Shown: piece by piece, positions 1 to 7,360 of the stretch
How the letters are laid out: the number at the start of each line of letters is the position of its first letter
How positions within the stretch are numbered: the first letter of the stretch is position 1
NCBI GenBank assembly: GCA_022561895.1
Contig: JADFQH010000024.1
Coordinates: 1 to 16,997, forward strand
Origin: Methanobacteriota archaeon
Lineage (GTDB): Archaea; Halobacteriota; Halobacteria; Halobacteriales; Halalkalicoccaceae
Length of the DNA: 16,997 nt
Reading direction: 5' to 3'
Notes under the pieces: generated by a model
Database searches by the model: none
The model's input: the letters and a program-made list of their open reading frames with translations, nothing else
Told to the model about the DNA's origin: nothing
Translations under genes and position numbers: made by a program

Positions 1-933
1 ACTCCGAAAGCGCTTCGTGGGTTCGAAGGCAACACAGGGAAGACGCTCGTCGCCCTCGCTGATCTCGAAAAAGACGTGCCCGCCCCGCCGGGTTTCGGGT
101 GCGCTCGAAACCACTCCTTCGAGACGGTAGGCCCGACTGTCCTCGACTGTTTCGATCTCACCACTTTGCAGATGACCATCGGTCCCCTGATTCGTCCTGA
201 AAAGCGCCCGACTCGCCACCGATTCGCCCTCGATCCCCTCGCTGACTCGCCGAACTGCGTCGGGATCGTCGCCGCGGACCCCATACAAAATCGGACAGGG
301 CGTGTTCGGCATACAGACGAGGTCGCCGGTTTTTCTATCGACTGTATCCCACACCTCGGGATACTCGGCGTTCGCGGCGGTGAACACGGACTCCGGATCG
401 ATTTCTCTGAGCGTGCCCCACCGCTCTGACTCTCGGTAGGCGATCAGCTCGTCGGTCCATTCGGAGAAGGCGGCGTGCGCACCGACGGCGGCGAGCGCAC
501 CGATTCGCCCCCGTCCGCCGGACCATCCCTCGGATACGTACTCTGCCTCCTCAACGAGCGAGAGCGCCTCGTCGAGTTCGAGCTGCTCCCGAACCGCTTG
601 TTGGGCGAAGTCGGCGACCGAATCCGGAACCGAATCGGGATCGTCCGGCGCGACGACGAGACCGGGTTGAGCGTTCGAGTCACTGACTTCCGCGAGGTCA
701 TCTATCAGATCCCGTGCGATCTCGAAGGCGAACTCGGGATGGCAGTCGGTATGCACGGCGAGTGCGGCGTTGCCCCGCGTTTTGTACTCAATAGCGGGGT
801 TGAGCCGAACGAGAAGCAGTCGGTCGACGGTCGCTCCCTCGGCCGCGAGCGCGTCGGCGATCTCACGGGCGACGTAGGTCGTACACATCCCGCGCGTGCG
901 CGAGTCTGAATCATCGATCCCGACGACAGTCAT
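1..933 (-). CDS. tiaS: tRNA(Ile2) 2-agmatinylcytidine synthetase, 3' end beyond window
   Basis: ATP-dependent enzyme that attaches agmatine to C34 of tRNA-Ile(CAU), so the tRNA reads AUA instead of AUG; it is essential in archaea and cytosolic. I translated it by hand from the ATG at 933. It opens MTVVGIDDSDSRTRGMCTTY, matching the TiaS N-terminal acidic signature (usually IDDTDS) and the GMCTTY block. Further on are VHTDCHPEF (about residues 61-69), the GWSGGRGRIGALAAVG block (about 137-152) and CMPNTPCPILYGVRG (about 207-221). The frame stays open for 311 codons to the first base of the window; the family is usually above 400 residues, so the C-terminal part (OB-fold end and zinc ribbon) lies outside. 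It is divergent from the HTH regulator at 1080. The IDDSDS for IDDTDS change is conservative. Identification is strong. Confidence 0.93.
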   Translation of the reverse strand, partial: MTVVGIDDSDSRTRGMCTTYVAREIADALAAEGATVDRLLLVRLNPAIEYKTRGNAALAVHTDCHPEFAFEIARDLIDDLAEVSDSNAQPGLVVAPDDPDSVPDSVADFAQQAVREQLELDEALSLVEEAEYVSEGWSGGRGRIGALAAVGAHAAFSEWTDELIAYRESERWGTLREIDPESVFTAANAEYPEVWDTVDRKTGDLVCMPNTPCPILYGVRGDDPDAVRRVSEGIEGESVASRALFRTNQGTDGHLQSGEIETVEDSRAYRLEGVVSSAPETRRGGHVFFEISEGDERLPCVAFEPTKRFRS

Positions 934-986
934 CGGTCTTCCCTATCGGGCGAGCTGGCTAACGGGTTTCGACTCGGCCTTGCCGT

Positions 987-995
987 GATATATAC
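987..995 (-). promoter_or_regulatory. TATA box, probable tiaS promoter
   Basis: Read on the minus strand this is GTATATATC, a good archaeal TATA element. Its centre is about 58 nt upstream of the tiaS ATG, which predicts a transcript start near 964 and a leader of about 30 nt. No other convincing TATA element faces tiaS in the gap. Confidence 0.45.
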
Positions 996-1048
996 GATAG
1001 AAAGGGGGCTGCGAAACGGCCGAAAGGACACCGTGGGCCGACACAACA

Positions 1049-1056
1049 CATATATG
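1049..1056 (+). promoter_or_regulatory. TATA box for the HTH regulator, predicts a leaderless mRNA
   Basis: CATATATG is centred about 27 nt upstream of the ATG at 1080, the usual haloarchaeal distance from TATA to transcript start. Transcription would begin at or next to the start codon. This supports 1080 as the true start. Confidence 0.5.
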
Positions 1057-1079
1057 GGTCGAATGACTTATATAGGAAC

Positions 1080-2051
1080 ATGTCCCGGTCTGCACTGGTC
1101 GGCAACGTGACCGCGATGCTCGATGATGCGGGCTTCGCCGTAAGCGACCGGTGTGCGAGTCGTCCAAAGAGCTTCGATTGCGCCGCCCGTCGCGGCGAGG
1201 ACCTGATCCTCTTAAAGATCCTCGGCAACATCGACTGGTTCAACGGCGCGACCGGCGGGGAGATGCGCCGACTGGGCACCTATCTCAACGCCACGCCCTT
1301 CGTCATCGGGCTGCGGACCCGCGACGAGGAGCTCAAACCCGGCGTCGTCTACTTCCGTCACGGCGTTCCAGTGTTCAGTCCCGACACCGCGATGGATCTC
1401 TTTATCGAGAACGTCCCGCCGATGATCTATGCGGCCCCCGGCGGGCTGTACGTCAGCATCGACAGCGATATTCTGGCCGACGAACGCAAGAAACGCGACT
1501 GGAGTCTGGGTCAGCTCGCAACCGAACTCGGGGTTTCTCGCAGGACGGTTTCGAAATACGAGGATGGCATGAACGCCTCGATCGAGGTGGCAATGGCCTT
1601 AGAGGACCTCTTCGACGCCCCTCTCACGAGTCCCGTCGACGTGCTGGACGGTGCGGAGGCGGTCCGTGACGCCGAACCCACCCCCGAGGATCCCGCAGTC
1701 GAGCCGGAAGACATGGGGATCACCGCAGTGCTCACGAACGCGGGCTTCGAGGTCCATCCGACCGCCCGCGCACCGTTCAAGGCCGTCGGCGAGGACACGA
1801 ACGCGGAAGAAGAGAGCGTTCTGACAGGCAACTCCGACTTTACCAAGACCGCCGAGAAACGCGCTCGGATCATGGGATCGCTCGGAAAAGTCACCCTCAC
1901 TCGGTCGGTGTACTTCGTCGACAAAGCCCCCCGCGAGGAGGTCGAAGGAACGGCGATCGTCGAACGCGAGGAGGCCGAGTCGGTGCGCGACGGCGAAGAA
2001 CTGAGAGAACTGATCCGCGAGCGGACCACCCCGCCCGAGGAACTAGCCTGA
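1080..2051 (+). CDS. Archaeal HTH-type transcriptional regulatory protein (XRE-like HTH in the middle)
   Basis: A putative DNA-binding regulator of the archaeal family with one central XRE/Cro-type helix-turn-helix; its targets are unknown. Residues 1-125 form an alpha/beta N-terminal domain (FDCAARRGEDLILLKIL at 32-48, then GNIDWFNG). The HTH spans about 131-180, with WSLGQLATELGVSRRTVSKY as helices 2-3. A negatively charged linker (about 190-212) leads to a C-terminal domain (about 213-300) whose opening, VLTNAGFEV, resembles VTAMLDDAGFAV at the N-terminus, suggesting duplicated halves. Its 323 residues look complete. The start fits a leaderless transcript from the TATA box at 1049. It diverges from tiaS with 146 bp between them and converges on the glutaredoxin-like gene. 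Family assignment is confident; regulatory role is inferred. Confidence 0.82.
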   Translation: MSRSALVGNVTAMLDDAGFAVSDRCASRPKSFDCAARRGEDLILLKILGNIDWFNGATGGEMRRLGTYLNATPFVIGLRTRDEELKPGVVYFRHGVPVFSPDTAMDLFIENVPPMIYAAPGGLYVSIDSDILADERKKRDWSLGQLATELGVSRRTVSKYEDGMNASIEVAMALEDLFDAPLTSPVDVLDGAEAVRDAEPTPEDPAVEPEDMGITAVLTNAGFEVHPTARAPFKAVGEDTNAEEESVLTGNSDFTKTAEKRARIMGSLGKVTLTRSVYFVDKAPREEVEGTAIVEREEAESVRDGEELRELIRERTTPPEELA

Positions 2052-2078
2052 CGATTCTTTTATCGGCCAGCTACAGAA

Positions 2079-2096
2079 GTAACGAACGTTCGTTAC
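2079..2096. repeat. 18-bp perfect palindrome overlapping a stop codon
   Basis: GTAACGAACGTTCGTTAC is a perfect inverted repeat with no spacer. It lies in the 41-bp convergent gap between the HTH regulator and the glutaredoxin-like gene and covers the latter's stop codon (2093-2095). A spacerless palindrome fits a dimeric protein-binding site better than an RNA hairpin, which would have a strained loop. A T-rich stretch at 2055-2061 could terminate the upstream gene. Confidence 0.6.
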
Positions 2097-2347
2097 GATG
2101 CCGAACCGTAGGTCTCGTCGAGATACGCGACGATATCGTCGCTCTCGTGCATCCCCTCGACGTTGTGATCCGAATCGATGATCATCGGCACTTCGGTCTG
2201 ACCGCTGATCTCTTCGACCTCGGTGCGTTCGGCGTGGCTGCTCGGCACGGAGTGTGAGTCGTACTCGACGCCGAGTTCGTCAAGCTTGCTTCTGACCTTC
2301 GCACAGAACGGACAGCCGTCGAGTTCGTAGAACTGAATCGGTGCCAT
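2093..2347 (-). CDS. Glutaredoxin / GST N-terminal-like thiol-redox protein
   Basis: A small 84-residue thioredoxin-fold protein, probably a cytosolic thiol-disulfide oxidoreductase. The CPFC redox motif is at residues 12-15 after a first beta strand (IQFYELDG). The cis-proline motif TEVPMI has its Pro at 54, and a helix-capping segment (HESDDIVAYLDETY) closes the domain. This is the layout of glutaredoxins and of GST N-terminal domains. The open frame extends upstream to 2512, but the first 55 codons encode a sequence unlike the fold. The ATG at 2347 places the first strand directly after Met, so I chose it. It diverges from the UspA gene; a weak TTTT-type TATA at about 2371-2376 would give a leaderless mRNA. 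Confidence 0.85.
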   Translation of the reverse strand: MAPIQFYELDGCPFCAKVRSKLDELGVEYDSHSVPSSHAERTEVEEISGQTEVPMIIDSDHNVEGMHESDDIVAYLDETYGSAS

Positions 2348-2485
2348 CGTCGGTGGTAAGGTCCGGAGGGAAAAGAGCCTGCGGGAGGAGTGTTCACTCG
2401 ACACACGACCGTCGGATACGACGATAGGTGCTGTCCGGACGATATTCGATACGGAACGGAGATCGGGTAGCAGTGTCAGGCAACA

Positions 2486-2495
2486 GCATAACGTG
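2486..2495 (+). promoter_or_regulatory. TATA box of the UspA gene
   Basis: GCATAACGTG is centred about 28 nt upstream of the ATG at 2518, again predicting a leaderless transcript. It is degenerate compared with the other TATA elements here, so support rests mainly on spacing. Confidence 0.35.
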
Positions 2496-2517
2496 ATTCG
2501 AAGCGCTACCATCGCCT

Positions 2518-2940
2518 ATGGATCAACGAATCCTTGTCCCGTTCGACAAGTCGGAGCCGGCGGCGACCGCGCTCGATCGAGCGCTCGAACAGCACCCCGA
2601 CGCGGAGATCACGGTGCTGCACGTCCTCGAAATGGACGAACTGGCCTATGGCGGCGGCGGGGCGGCCGCGGCCGAGAACGTCGAGGACGCGAGAAAAGAA
2701 GAGGCCGAAGAGCTGTTCGATGACGCCCAGAAACGCGCCGACGCATACGACGTGGCGCTATCGAGGGCGATCAAGACAGGGAATCCGGGGGAGGTGATCG
2801 TCGGGTACGCCGAAGAGAACGACATCGACAACATCATCATGGGCAGTCACGGCCGCTCGGGGCTGTCGGGCATTTTGGTCGGCAGTGTCGCAGAAACGGT
2901 AGTCCAGAGCTCGCCCGTAACCGTGACGATCGCACGATAA
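2518..2940 (+). CDS. Universal stress protein, UspA family
   Basis: A single-domain cytosolic Usp of 140 residues that probably binds ATP. The N-terminal strand RILVPFDKSEPA (4-15) carries the usual Asp10. The nucleotide-binding pattern G-x2-G-x9-G-(S/T) is visible as GSHG (109-112), nine residues, then GS (122-123), followed by the typical SSPVTVTIAR end. An acidic, Ala/Gly-rich insertion (about 43-62) occupies the variable loop after strand 2. It converges on the NarK-like transporter with only 15 bp between stop codons. The specific stress role cannot be read from sequence. Confidence 0.93.
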   Translation: MDQRILVPFDKSEPAATALDRALEQHPDAEITVLHVLEMDELAYGGGGAAAAENVEDARKEEAEELFDDAQKRADAYDVALSRAIKTGNPGEVIVGYAEENDIDNIIMGSHGRSGLSGILVGSVAETVVQSSPVTVTIAR

Positions 2941-2955
2941 ACAGGACGAACGCAA

Positions 2956-4308
2956 TCAGTGAAGTGCCGCTTCGTCGGCGGCCCCGGAGGTGTCGGGACC
3001 GAAGAATTTTAGCAGGATAAGGACGGCGACGGAGATCGCACTCAGAGCGGCGATGACAGCGAACCCTCGGGCGTAGCCGATCTGGCCGTAGATATCGACG
3101 ACCGCGCCGAGAAGCGGAAGGACGACGAGCGTGCCGGCACCGCCGATCCCGCCGATCCAGCCCGACGCCCCCCCAACGGCGTCCGGGACGTACTTCGGCA
3201 CGAGTTCGAACACCGCTGCGTTCGCGACCCCCATGCCAGTTCCGAGGACCATCATGCCGACGACCGCGGGGATGAACGCCGTCGAGAACGTGACGATTCC
3301 CGCGCCGGCCACCATGATGGCGAAGCTGATGATGCCGACGTTCTCGCCGCCAAAGCGGTCGCTGAGACTACCTCCGGGAATCCTGATGAGCGAGCCGTAG
3401 ACGACGAAGATCCCGGCGAGCAGACCGGCTGTCGAGAGCGTAAAGCCGTGAAAGAGGTTCCAGTAGGTCGGATACCACGTCGAGAGGGCGGTAAAGCCCC
3501 CACCGTACGAAACGGTGTAGAGAAAGACCAGCACCCACGTCCAGCGGTTCGCAGAGGAGTTCTTCAGCGAGTCCCACGTCCCGCCCGGCGGGAACACCTC
3601 TTGGCCGAGCTCTTTGGCCGCGTTTTCTGCATCCTCGTCGCTCATGTCATCTTCCCTGATGAACTGGAAATAATAGGGGTTCGCGCCGAAGATCGCATAG
3701 AGGACGGCCGCGACGATCATAAAGGCGAGCCAGCCCGCGTATGCGAGCGTCAGTCCCGCGGCCCCGATCGCAACGGGGATGAGGTAGTTCATCATCCCCG
3801 GTCCCATGTTCCCTGCGCCGCCGAAGAATCCCATCGCAAAGCCCTGTTTATCGGCGGGATACCAGTAGGAGCTCTGGGCGATGCCGACCGAAAAGGTCGC
3901 GCTGCCGGCCCCGGCCAGTATGCCGCAGATCAACAGCGGGACGTAGAGATGCGAGCCGAAGTCATCGGGGTAGTAGAGAAAGAGAATAACGACGAGCCCC
4001 GCGATTCCGACGATCGTGAGCCCGAAGAGGATCAGCAGCGGTTTTTTCCCGCCGATGTCGTCGACCCACGCGCCGAAGGGAACTCGAAGGAGGACCTTGC
4101 TGATGTGGGGCGAGGAGAGGAGTAATCCGAGGAGCGCACCCGAAATCCCCAGTGCTTCCTCGAAGGTCGGTCCGGCAACGCCGTAGAACACGATGGTCGT
4201 GAGACCGGCGAAAAACGCGAACGTTGCCATCGTCAGCCCGCGTTGCGGGCTTCCCGATACGTCGTGCTCGTCTCGAAGGTCGTCGTTCTCGGCCATCCGT
4301 CCCAACAC
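2956..4308 (-). CDS. MFS transporter, NarK/NNP (nitrate/nitrite porter) type
   Basis: A 12-helix inner-membrane transporter of 450 residues. Two glycine-rich NNP signature-like segments are present: GGAGNMGPG (163-171) in the first half and GASGWIGGIGGAG (380-392) in the second. Each half also has an Arg in the substrate-path context, RVPFG (Arg75) and RIPGG (Arg309), placed like the two substrate arginines of NarK. An acidic cytosolic loop (about 217-240) separates the halves. Start: the GTG at 4308 has GAGGAG six bases upstream, while the ATG at 4296 lacks a close ribosome site; both remain possible and differ by four residues. It is last in a same-strand run behind the purine permease. The substrate is inferred from the family; no nitrate-reduction genes are in view. 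Confidence 0.82.
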   Translation of the reverse strand: MLGRMAENDDLRDEHDVSGSPQRGLTMATFAFFAGLTTIVFYGVAGPTFEEALGISGALLGLLLSSPHISKVLLRVPFGAWVDDIGGKKPLLILFGLTIVGIAGLVVILFLYYPDDFGSHLYVPLLICGILAGAGSATFSVGIAQSSYWYPADKQGFAMGFFGGAGNMGPGMMNYLIPVAIGAAGLTLAYAGWLAFMIVAAVLYAIFGANPYYFQFIREDDMSDEDAENAAKELGQEVFPPGGTWDSLKNSSANRWTWVLVFLYTVSYGGGFTALSTWYPTYWNLFHGFTLSTAGLLAGIFVVYGSLIRIPGGSLSDRFGGENVGIISFAIMVAGAGIVTFSTAFIPAVVGMMVLGTGMGVANAAVFELVPKYVPDAVGGASGWIGGIGGAGTLVVLPLLGAVVDIYGQIGYARGFAVIAALSAISVAVLILLKFFGPDTSGAADEAALH

Positions 4309-4332
4309 TGCTTACTCCTCGCTCACGAAGCG

Positions 4333-4344
4333 TGTGCATGCACA
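4333..4344. promoter_or_regulatory. 12-bp perfect palindrome in the transporter promoter region
   Basis: TGTGCATGCACA is a perfect palindrome 25 nt upstream of the GTG start of the NarK-like gene. It abuts and partly overlaps the only TATA-like sequence there (CTTACATG on the minus strand, 4343-4350). A protein bound here would compete with TBP, so it is a candidate operator. Confidence 0.35.
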
Positions 4345-4400
4345 TGTAAGGGCCTAACCCGTGACCCCGTTCGCCGGTCGATTTCAAACGACTCGGCGTC

Positions 4401-5780
4401 TCAGAGCAACATGCCACTCGTCTGAACGTAAAAGTAGCCCACGAGCGCCGCCGCAAGCGCCCATTGGCCGAGGCGAACATTCCCACTATCGCCCATCGCG
4501 GCTTTGATAACCGGGTAGGCGATGATCCCCGCCGCGAGTCCGTTCGCGATGGAGTACGTAAGGGGCATCACAGTAATAGTAAGTCCACCCGAGACGGCCC
4601 ACGCGGGGTCGTCCCAGTGGATATCGAGCACGCCCTGAAGCATGATGATCCCGACGACGACGAGCGCGAGATACGAGGCGTAGGCGGGGATCGCCGCGAT
4701 CAGCGGGACCGCGACGATCGAGAGCAAAAAGAGCGCGCTCACGACGAGCGCTGTCAAACCAGTGCGCCCGCCCTCCTCGATCCCAGTTGAACTCTCGATA
4801 AACGTCGTCACCGTCGAGGTGCCGAGCATCGCACCTACCGTCGTGCCGATCGCGTCGGCCATCAGCGGCTTTTCGATCTCGGGCAGATCGCCCTCCTCGT
4901 CGAGAAAGCCGCCGAACTGCGAGACGCCAATGAGGGTTCCTGCGGTGTCGAAGAAATCGACGAAGAAGAAGGTGAACACGACGAGGGTGAACGTCAGGGG
5001 ATCGATATCCGCGAGGCCGTCGATGAACGCACCTGCTAAGGGAGTAATGTCGTACTGGGGGCTTGCGAGCGTCTCAGGGGTGACGACGCCGCGCTCGAAG
5101 ACGCCGACGAAGGTGAGCAGCCAGCCCGTAAGAGCAGTTCCGACGATACCGATGACGATCGCGCCCTTGATCCCGCGCGCCCAGAGGACGAACGTGGCGA
5201 CGAGACCGATGACGCCCAGCCCCGCGACGGGGTTTGCGGCGACGTCGCCAAGAGTGACGAGCGTCGCCTCGTCGGCGACGACCAGCTGCATCTCCTGGAG
5301 GCCGATAAAGAGGAGAAAGATCCCGATCCCCGCGCCGACGGAGAATTTCACCGGTTCGGGAAACAGCTCGATAACGTATTTCCGTGCGCCGACGGCCGTG
5401 ATGGCGATGAAGATCAGTCCTTCGACGAAGACGGCCGCCAGCGCGGTCTGCCACGGCACTCCGAGCCCGAGAACCACGGTAAAAGCGAAGAAGGCGTTTA
5501 GCCCCATGCCCGGCGCGAGCGCGAAGGGACGGCGGGCGTACAAGGCCATCACGAGGGTGGCGACGACGGCCGCGACGATGGTCGCGATGGCGATCATCTG
5601 CTGAACCTCTTGGGTACTATAGCCCTCGACCGTGATTGCTTCGGCGAGAATGGTTGGGTTGACCAGAATGATGTACGACATCGCGAGAAACGTCGTGATC
5701 CCGGCGATCAGTTCGGTTCGAACGTCGCTTCCCTGCTCCTCGACATCGAAGTACGCACGAAGGCGTTCACCGGTCCCCAT
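4401..5780 (-). CDS. NCS2 family AzgA-type purine-base permease
   Basis: A membrane symporter predicted to import hypoxanthine/guanine/adenine. It has 459 residues and many hydrophobic helices. The N-terminus follows the AzgA/PbuG pattern: TELIAGITTFLAMSYIILVNP (22-42) and GMGLNAFFAF (91-100). The transport core has FVDFFDTAGTLIG (273-285) and GTSTVTTFIESSTGIEEGGR (320-339), with the Glu/Thr-rich substrate segment typical of the AzgA subgroup rather than UraA/UapA. The ATG at 5780 follows a clear TATA box. It lies 97 bp downstream of the HTH-phosphoribosyltransferase and in the same direction as pyrE, consistent with uptake feeding salvage. Exact purine specificity is inferred. Confidence 0.9.
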   Translation of the reverse strand: MGTGERLRAYFDVEEQGSDVRTELIAGITTFLAMSYIILVNPTILAEAITVEGYSTQEVQQMIAIATIVAAVVATLVMALYARRPFALAPGMGLNAFFAFTVVLGLGVPWQTALAAVFVEGLIFIAITAVGARKYVIELFPEPVKFSVGAGIGIFLLFIGLQEMQLVVADEATLVTLGDVAANPVAGLGVIGLVATFVLWARGIKGAIVIGIVGTALTGWLLTFVGVFERGVVTPETLASPQYDITPLAGAFIDGLADIDPLTFTLVVFTFFFVDFFDTAGTLIGVSQFGGFLDEEGDLPEIEKPLMADAIGTTVGAMLGTSTVTTFIESSTGIEEGGRTGLTALVVSALFLLSIVAVPLIAAIPAYASYLALVVVGIIMLQGVLDIHWDDPAWAVSGGLTITVMPLTYSIANGLAAGIIAYPVIKAAMGDSGNVRLGQWALAAALVGYFYVQTSGMLL

Positions 5781-5810
5781 GATACACGAGTGAGCATAGC
5801 GTCAGAGTCT

Positions 5811-5820
5811 TATTTAAGTA
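5811..5820 (-). promoter_or_regulatory. TATA box of the purine permease
   Basis: The minus strand reads TACTTAAATA, one of the best TATA elements in the window, centred about 35 nt before the ATG at 5780. It gives a short leader of about 8-10 nt. The permease can therefore be transcribed independently of the PRTase genes upstream. Confidence 0.6.
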
Positions 5821-5842
5821 TTCTTGTCCGCGTTCGAAGAAT
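5820..5842. promoter_or_regulatory. Inverted repeat upstream of the permease TATA box
   Basis: ATTCTT (5820-5825) and AAGAAT (5837-5842) form a 6-bp inverted repeat separated by 11 bp, about two helical turns centre to centre. It touches the upstream edge of the permease TATA box, where haloarchaeal activators or repressors commonly bind. Short arms make chance occurrence possible. Confidence 0.25.
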
Positions 5843-5877
5843 GTATGCACGAATTTGAATAGTATTGAAGATCGAGC

Positions 5878-6591
5878 CTATTCGAGATATGAGAGCGCTC
5901 CGACCGGTGCGTCGGTTCGCATACGAGCGCGCTCGATGCCCTCATCACCGGCTGCGATCAGCGCGAAGACGCCCCCGACACGAGCACCGGCTCCATCGGC
6001 GATATCGAGCAAGAGTTCCTGAGTCTCGCCCGACCGGATCAGGTCGTCGACGACGAGGACGGTGTCGCTCGCAGAAAGGGCCGACGCCGGCAGATAGTAG
6101 GTGAGTTCGATCCCCGAATCGAGCCGATCGCGGGCCTCGATGAACTCCTCGATCGCGGTCTCCTTTGACTTTTTCGCGTAGGCACACCGGGCGTCGAAGT
6201 ATCGGGCCATCGCCGCCGCGAGGGTAATTCCGTCCGTGGCCGCCGTGAGCACCACGTCCGGGCGCTCGAACTCGAAGGATTCGGCGACGACCGGCGCGAT
6301 GAGATCCAAGAAGGGTTGTGCGAACACGATCTTCGAGTTGTCGACGTAGCCCTCCGGATCGAGGGACGTTCGTGCATCGAGCTCCGCAGCGAGCGTGTCG
6401 TGACCGACACCGCCGATTACCTTGCGGGCGCGCTCCGTGCCGGGGAGGACGTGACCGTTTACGTACCGGTTGAGATCCCCCGCGGGCAGCCCAGTGAGAT
6501 CCGCGAGTTCGTCATACGTCCGACTCTCTTTCAACATTCCGAGTACGGAGACCGCCTGTAGTTGGAGAGACGCCTTCTCGGCTCTGTTCAT
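5878..6591 (-). CDS. HTH-phosphoribosyltransferase fusion (purine PRTase-like or GfcR/PurR-like regulator)
   Basis: A 237-residue two-domain protein. An N-terminal helix-turn-helix (about 22-60) contains TYDELADLTGLPAGDLNRYV and HVLPGTERARKVI. A type I phosphoribosyltransferase domain (about 80-237) contains the PRPP-binding signature VLVVDDLIRSGETQ (178-191, Asp182/Asp183). Archaeal members of this architecture are labelled adenine/purine PRTases; haloarchaeal GfcR also fuses an HTH to a PRTase-like domain and acts as a transcription factor. Both an enzyme and a ligand-sensing regulator are plausible. I prefer the ATG at 6591 over the frame start at 6654, because the intervening 21 codons do not look like the domain. 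It lies 74 bp after pyrE and 97 bp before the permease. Confidence 0.85.
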   Translation of the reverse strand: MNRAEKASLQLQAVSVLGMLKESRTYDELADLTGLPAGDLNRYVNGHVLPGTERARKVIGGVGHDTLAAELDARTSLDPEGYVDNSKIVFAQPFLDLIAPVVAESFEFERPDVVLTAATDGITLAAAMARYFDARCAYAKKSKETAIEEFIEARDRLDSGIELTYYLPASALSASDTVLVVDDLIRSGETQELLLDIADGAGARVGGVFALIAAGDEGIERARMRTDAPVGALSYLE

Positions 6592-6665
6592 ATCGGGAGG
6601 CCGGCCTACACGAACTTGAACATCCCGGATCTCTCGATAGAGGAAAATCACCACGGAAGCGGATA

Positions 6666-7184
6666 CTACCGGTCGAGGAGATCGCTCGCGGTGAGCAGTG
6701 CCTCCAGTTCGATATCGTGGTCCGAGAGGAGTTGGCGTGCACCTTCCTCGCGGTCGACGACGACCAGCACGCGCTCGACGCGAGCGCCAGCCTCACGAAG
6801 TGCGGAAACGGCATCTGCGGCGCTTCTCCCCGTTGTGGCGATATCCTCGATAACGACGACCGTTTCGTCCGCTTCGATCTCTCCCTCGATCAAGTTACCC
6901 GTGCCGTACTCCTTCTGTTTCTTCCGGACGATGACGTACGGCCGGCCGGTTTCGACGCTCGTAACCGCCACGAGTGGGACCGCACCGAGTGCAACGCCCG
7001 CGAGCGCGGGTTCCTCGACACGTTCTGCGAAGGCCTTTGCAATCAACGAGAGACACCGGGGATCCGTCTCGAAGCGGTACTTATCGATGTAGTAGTCGCT
7101 CGTCCCACCGTGGGAGAGTTCGAACTCGCCGTACTGGATCGCATTCGCTCTGCGAAGCGCCTCGATGAGCTTCTGATCGGCCAT
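6666..7184 (-). CDS. pyrE: Orotate phosphoribosyltransferase
   Basis: It catalyses orotate + PRPP to OMP + PPi, the fifth step of de novo pyrimidine synthesis, in the cytosol. It has 172 residues, normal for archaeal PyrE. The orotate/PRPP region FELSHGGTSDYYIDKYRFET (21-40), the mobile catalytic loop VRKKQKEYGTGNLIEG (86-101, with the Lys cluster) and the PRPP-binding loop VVVIEDIATTGRS (109-121, Glu113/Asp114) are all intact. The open frame extends to 7268, but the ATG at 7184 gives the family start (MADQKLIEALRRANAIQYGEF). A TATA box lies about 56 nt upstream. It is first in a minus-strand run with the HTH-PRTase, permease and MFS genes. Confidence 0.96.
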   Translation of the reverse strand: MADQKLIEALRRANAIQYGEFELSHGGTSDYYIDKYRFETDPRCLSLIAKAFAERVEEPALAGVALGAVPLVAVTSVETGRPYVIVRKKQKEYGTGNLIEGEIEADETVVVIEDIATTGRSAADAVSALREAGARVERVLVVVDREEGARQLLSDHDIELEALLTASDLLDR

Positions 7185-7234
7185 ACCCCGAGTCTCGCGG
7201 GCCGGGACAAAAACGGACCGGTGGCGGCGAGAAA

Positions 7235-7245
7235 CCATATAATGG
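7235..7245 (-). promoter_or_regulatory. TATA box of pyrE inside a small inverted repeat
   Basis: The minus strand reads CCATTATATGG, with flanking bases making ACCAT-TAT-ATGGT, a 5-bp inverted repeat around the TATA core. The predicted start near 7213 leaves a leader of about 29 nt. The symmetry could be chance, or let a repressor occlude TBP. Confidence 0.5.
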
Positions 7246-7277
7246 TAATACAAACCAACCAGTACCATCCAGGGGTT

Positions 7278-7287
7278 GAGTTTATGT
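7278..7287 (+). promoter_or_regulatory. Possible TATA box of the coiled-coil/HhH gene
   Basis: GAGTTTATGT lies about 78 nt upstream of the ATG at 7361 and would give a leader of around 50 nt. The leader has a purine-rich GGGGAGGAAGGAAAAA stretch (7317-7332), too far from the ATG for a normal ribosome site. Confidence 0.3.
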
Positions 7288-7360
7288 CTCTGGAGTTCGT
7301 TCGGTAGAATGGAAACGGGGAGGAAGGAAAAATCGTAGCGCCCCGTCCAAGGTAATCACA

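Noticed and set aside
1068..1076. Second TATA-like CTTATATAG just before the HTH regulator
   Set aside because: It is only about 8 nt from the ATG, so transcription would start inside the gene; the element at 1049-1056 has the right distance.
4762..5604. Long plus-strand open frame (280 codons) antisense to the purine permease
   Set aside because: It is the mirror of a clear membrane protein; the predicted product is Ser/Thr/Pro-rich with no domain pattern. High GC suppresses stops in antisense frames.
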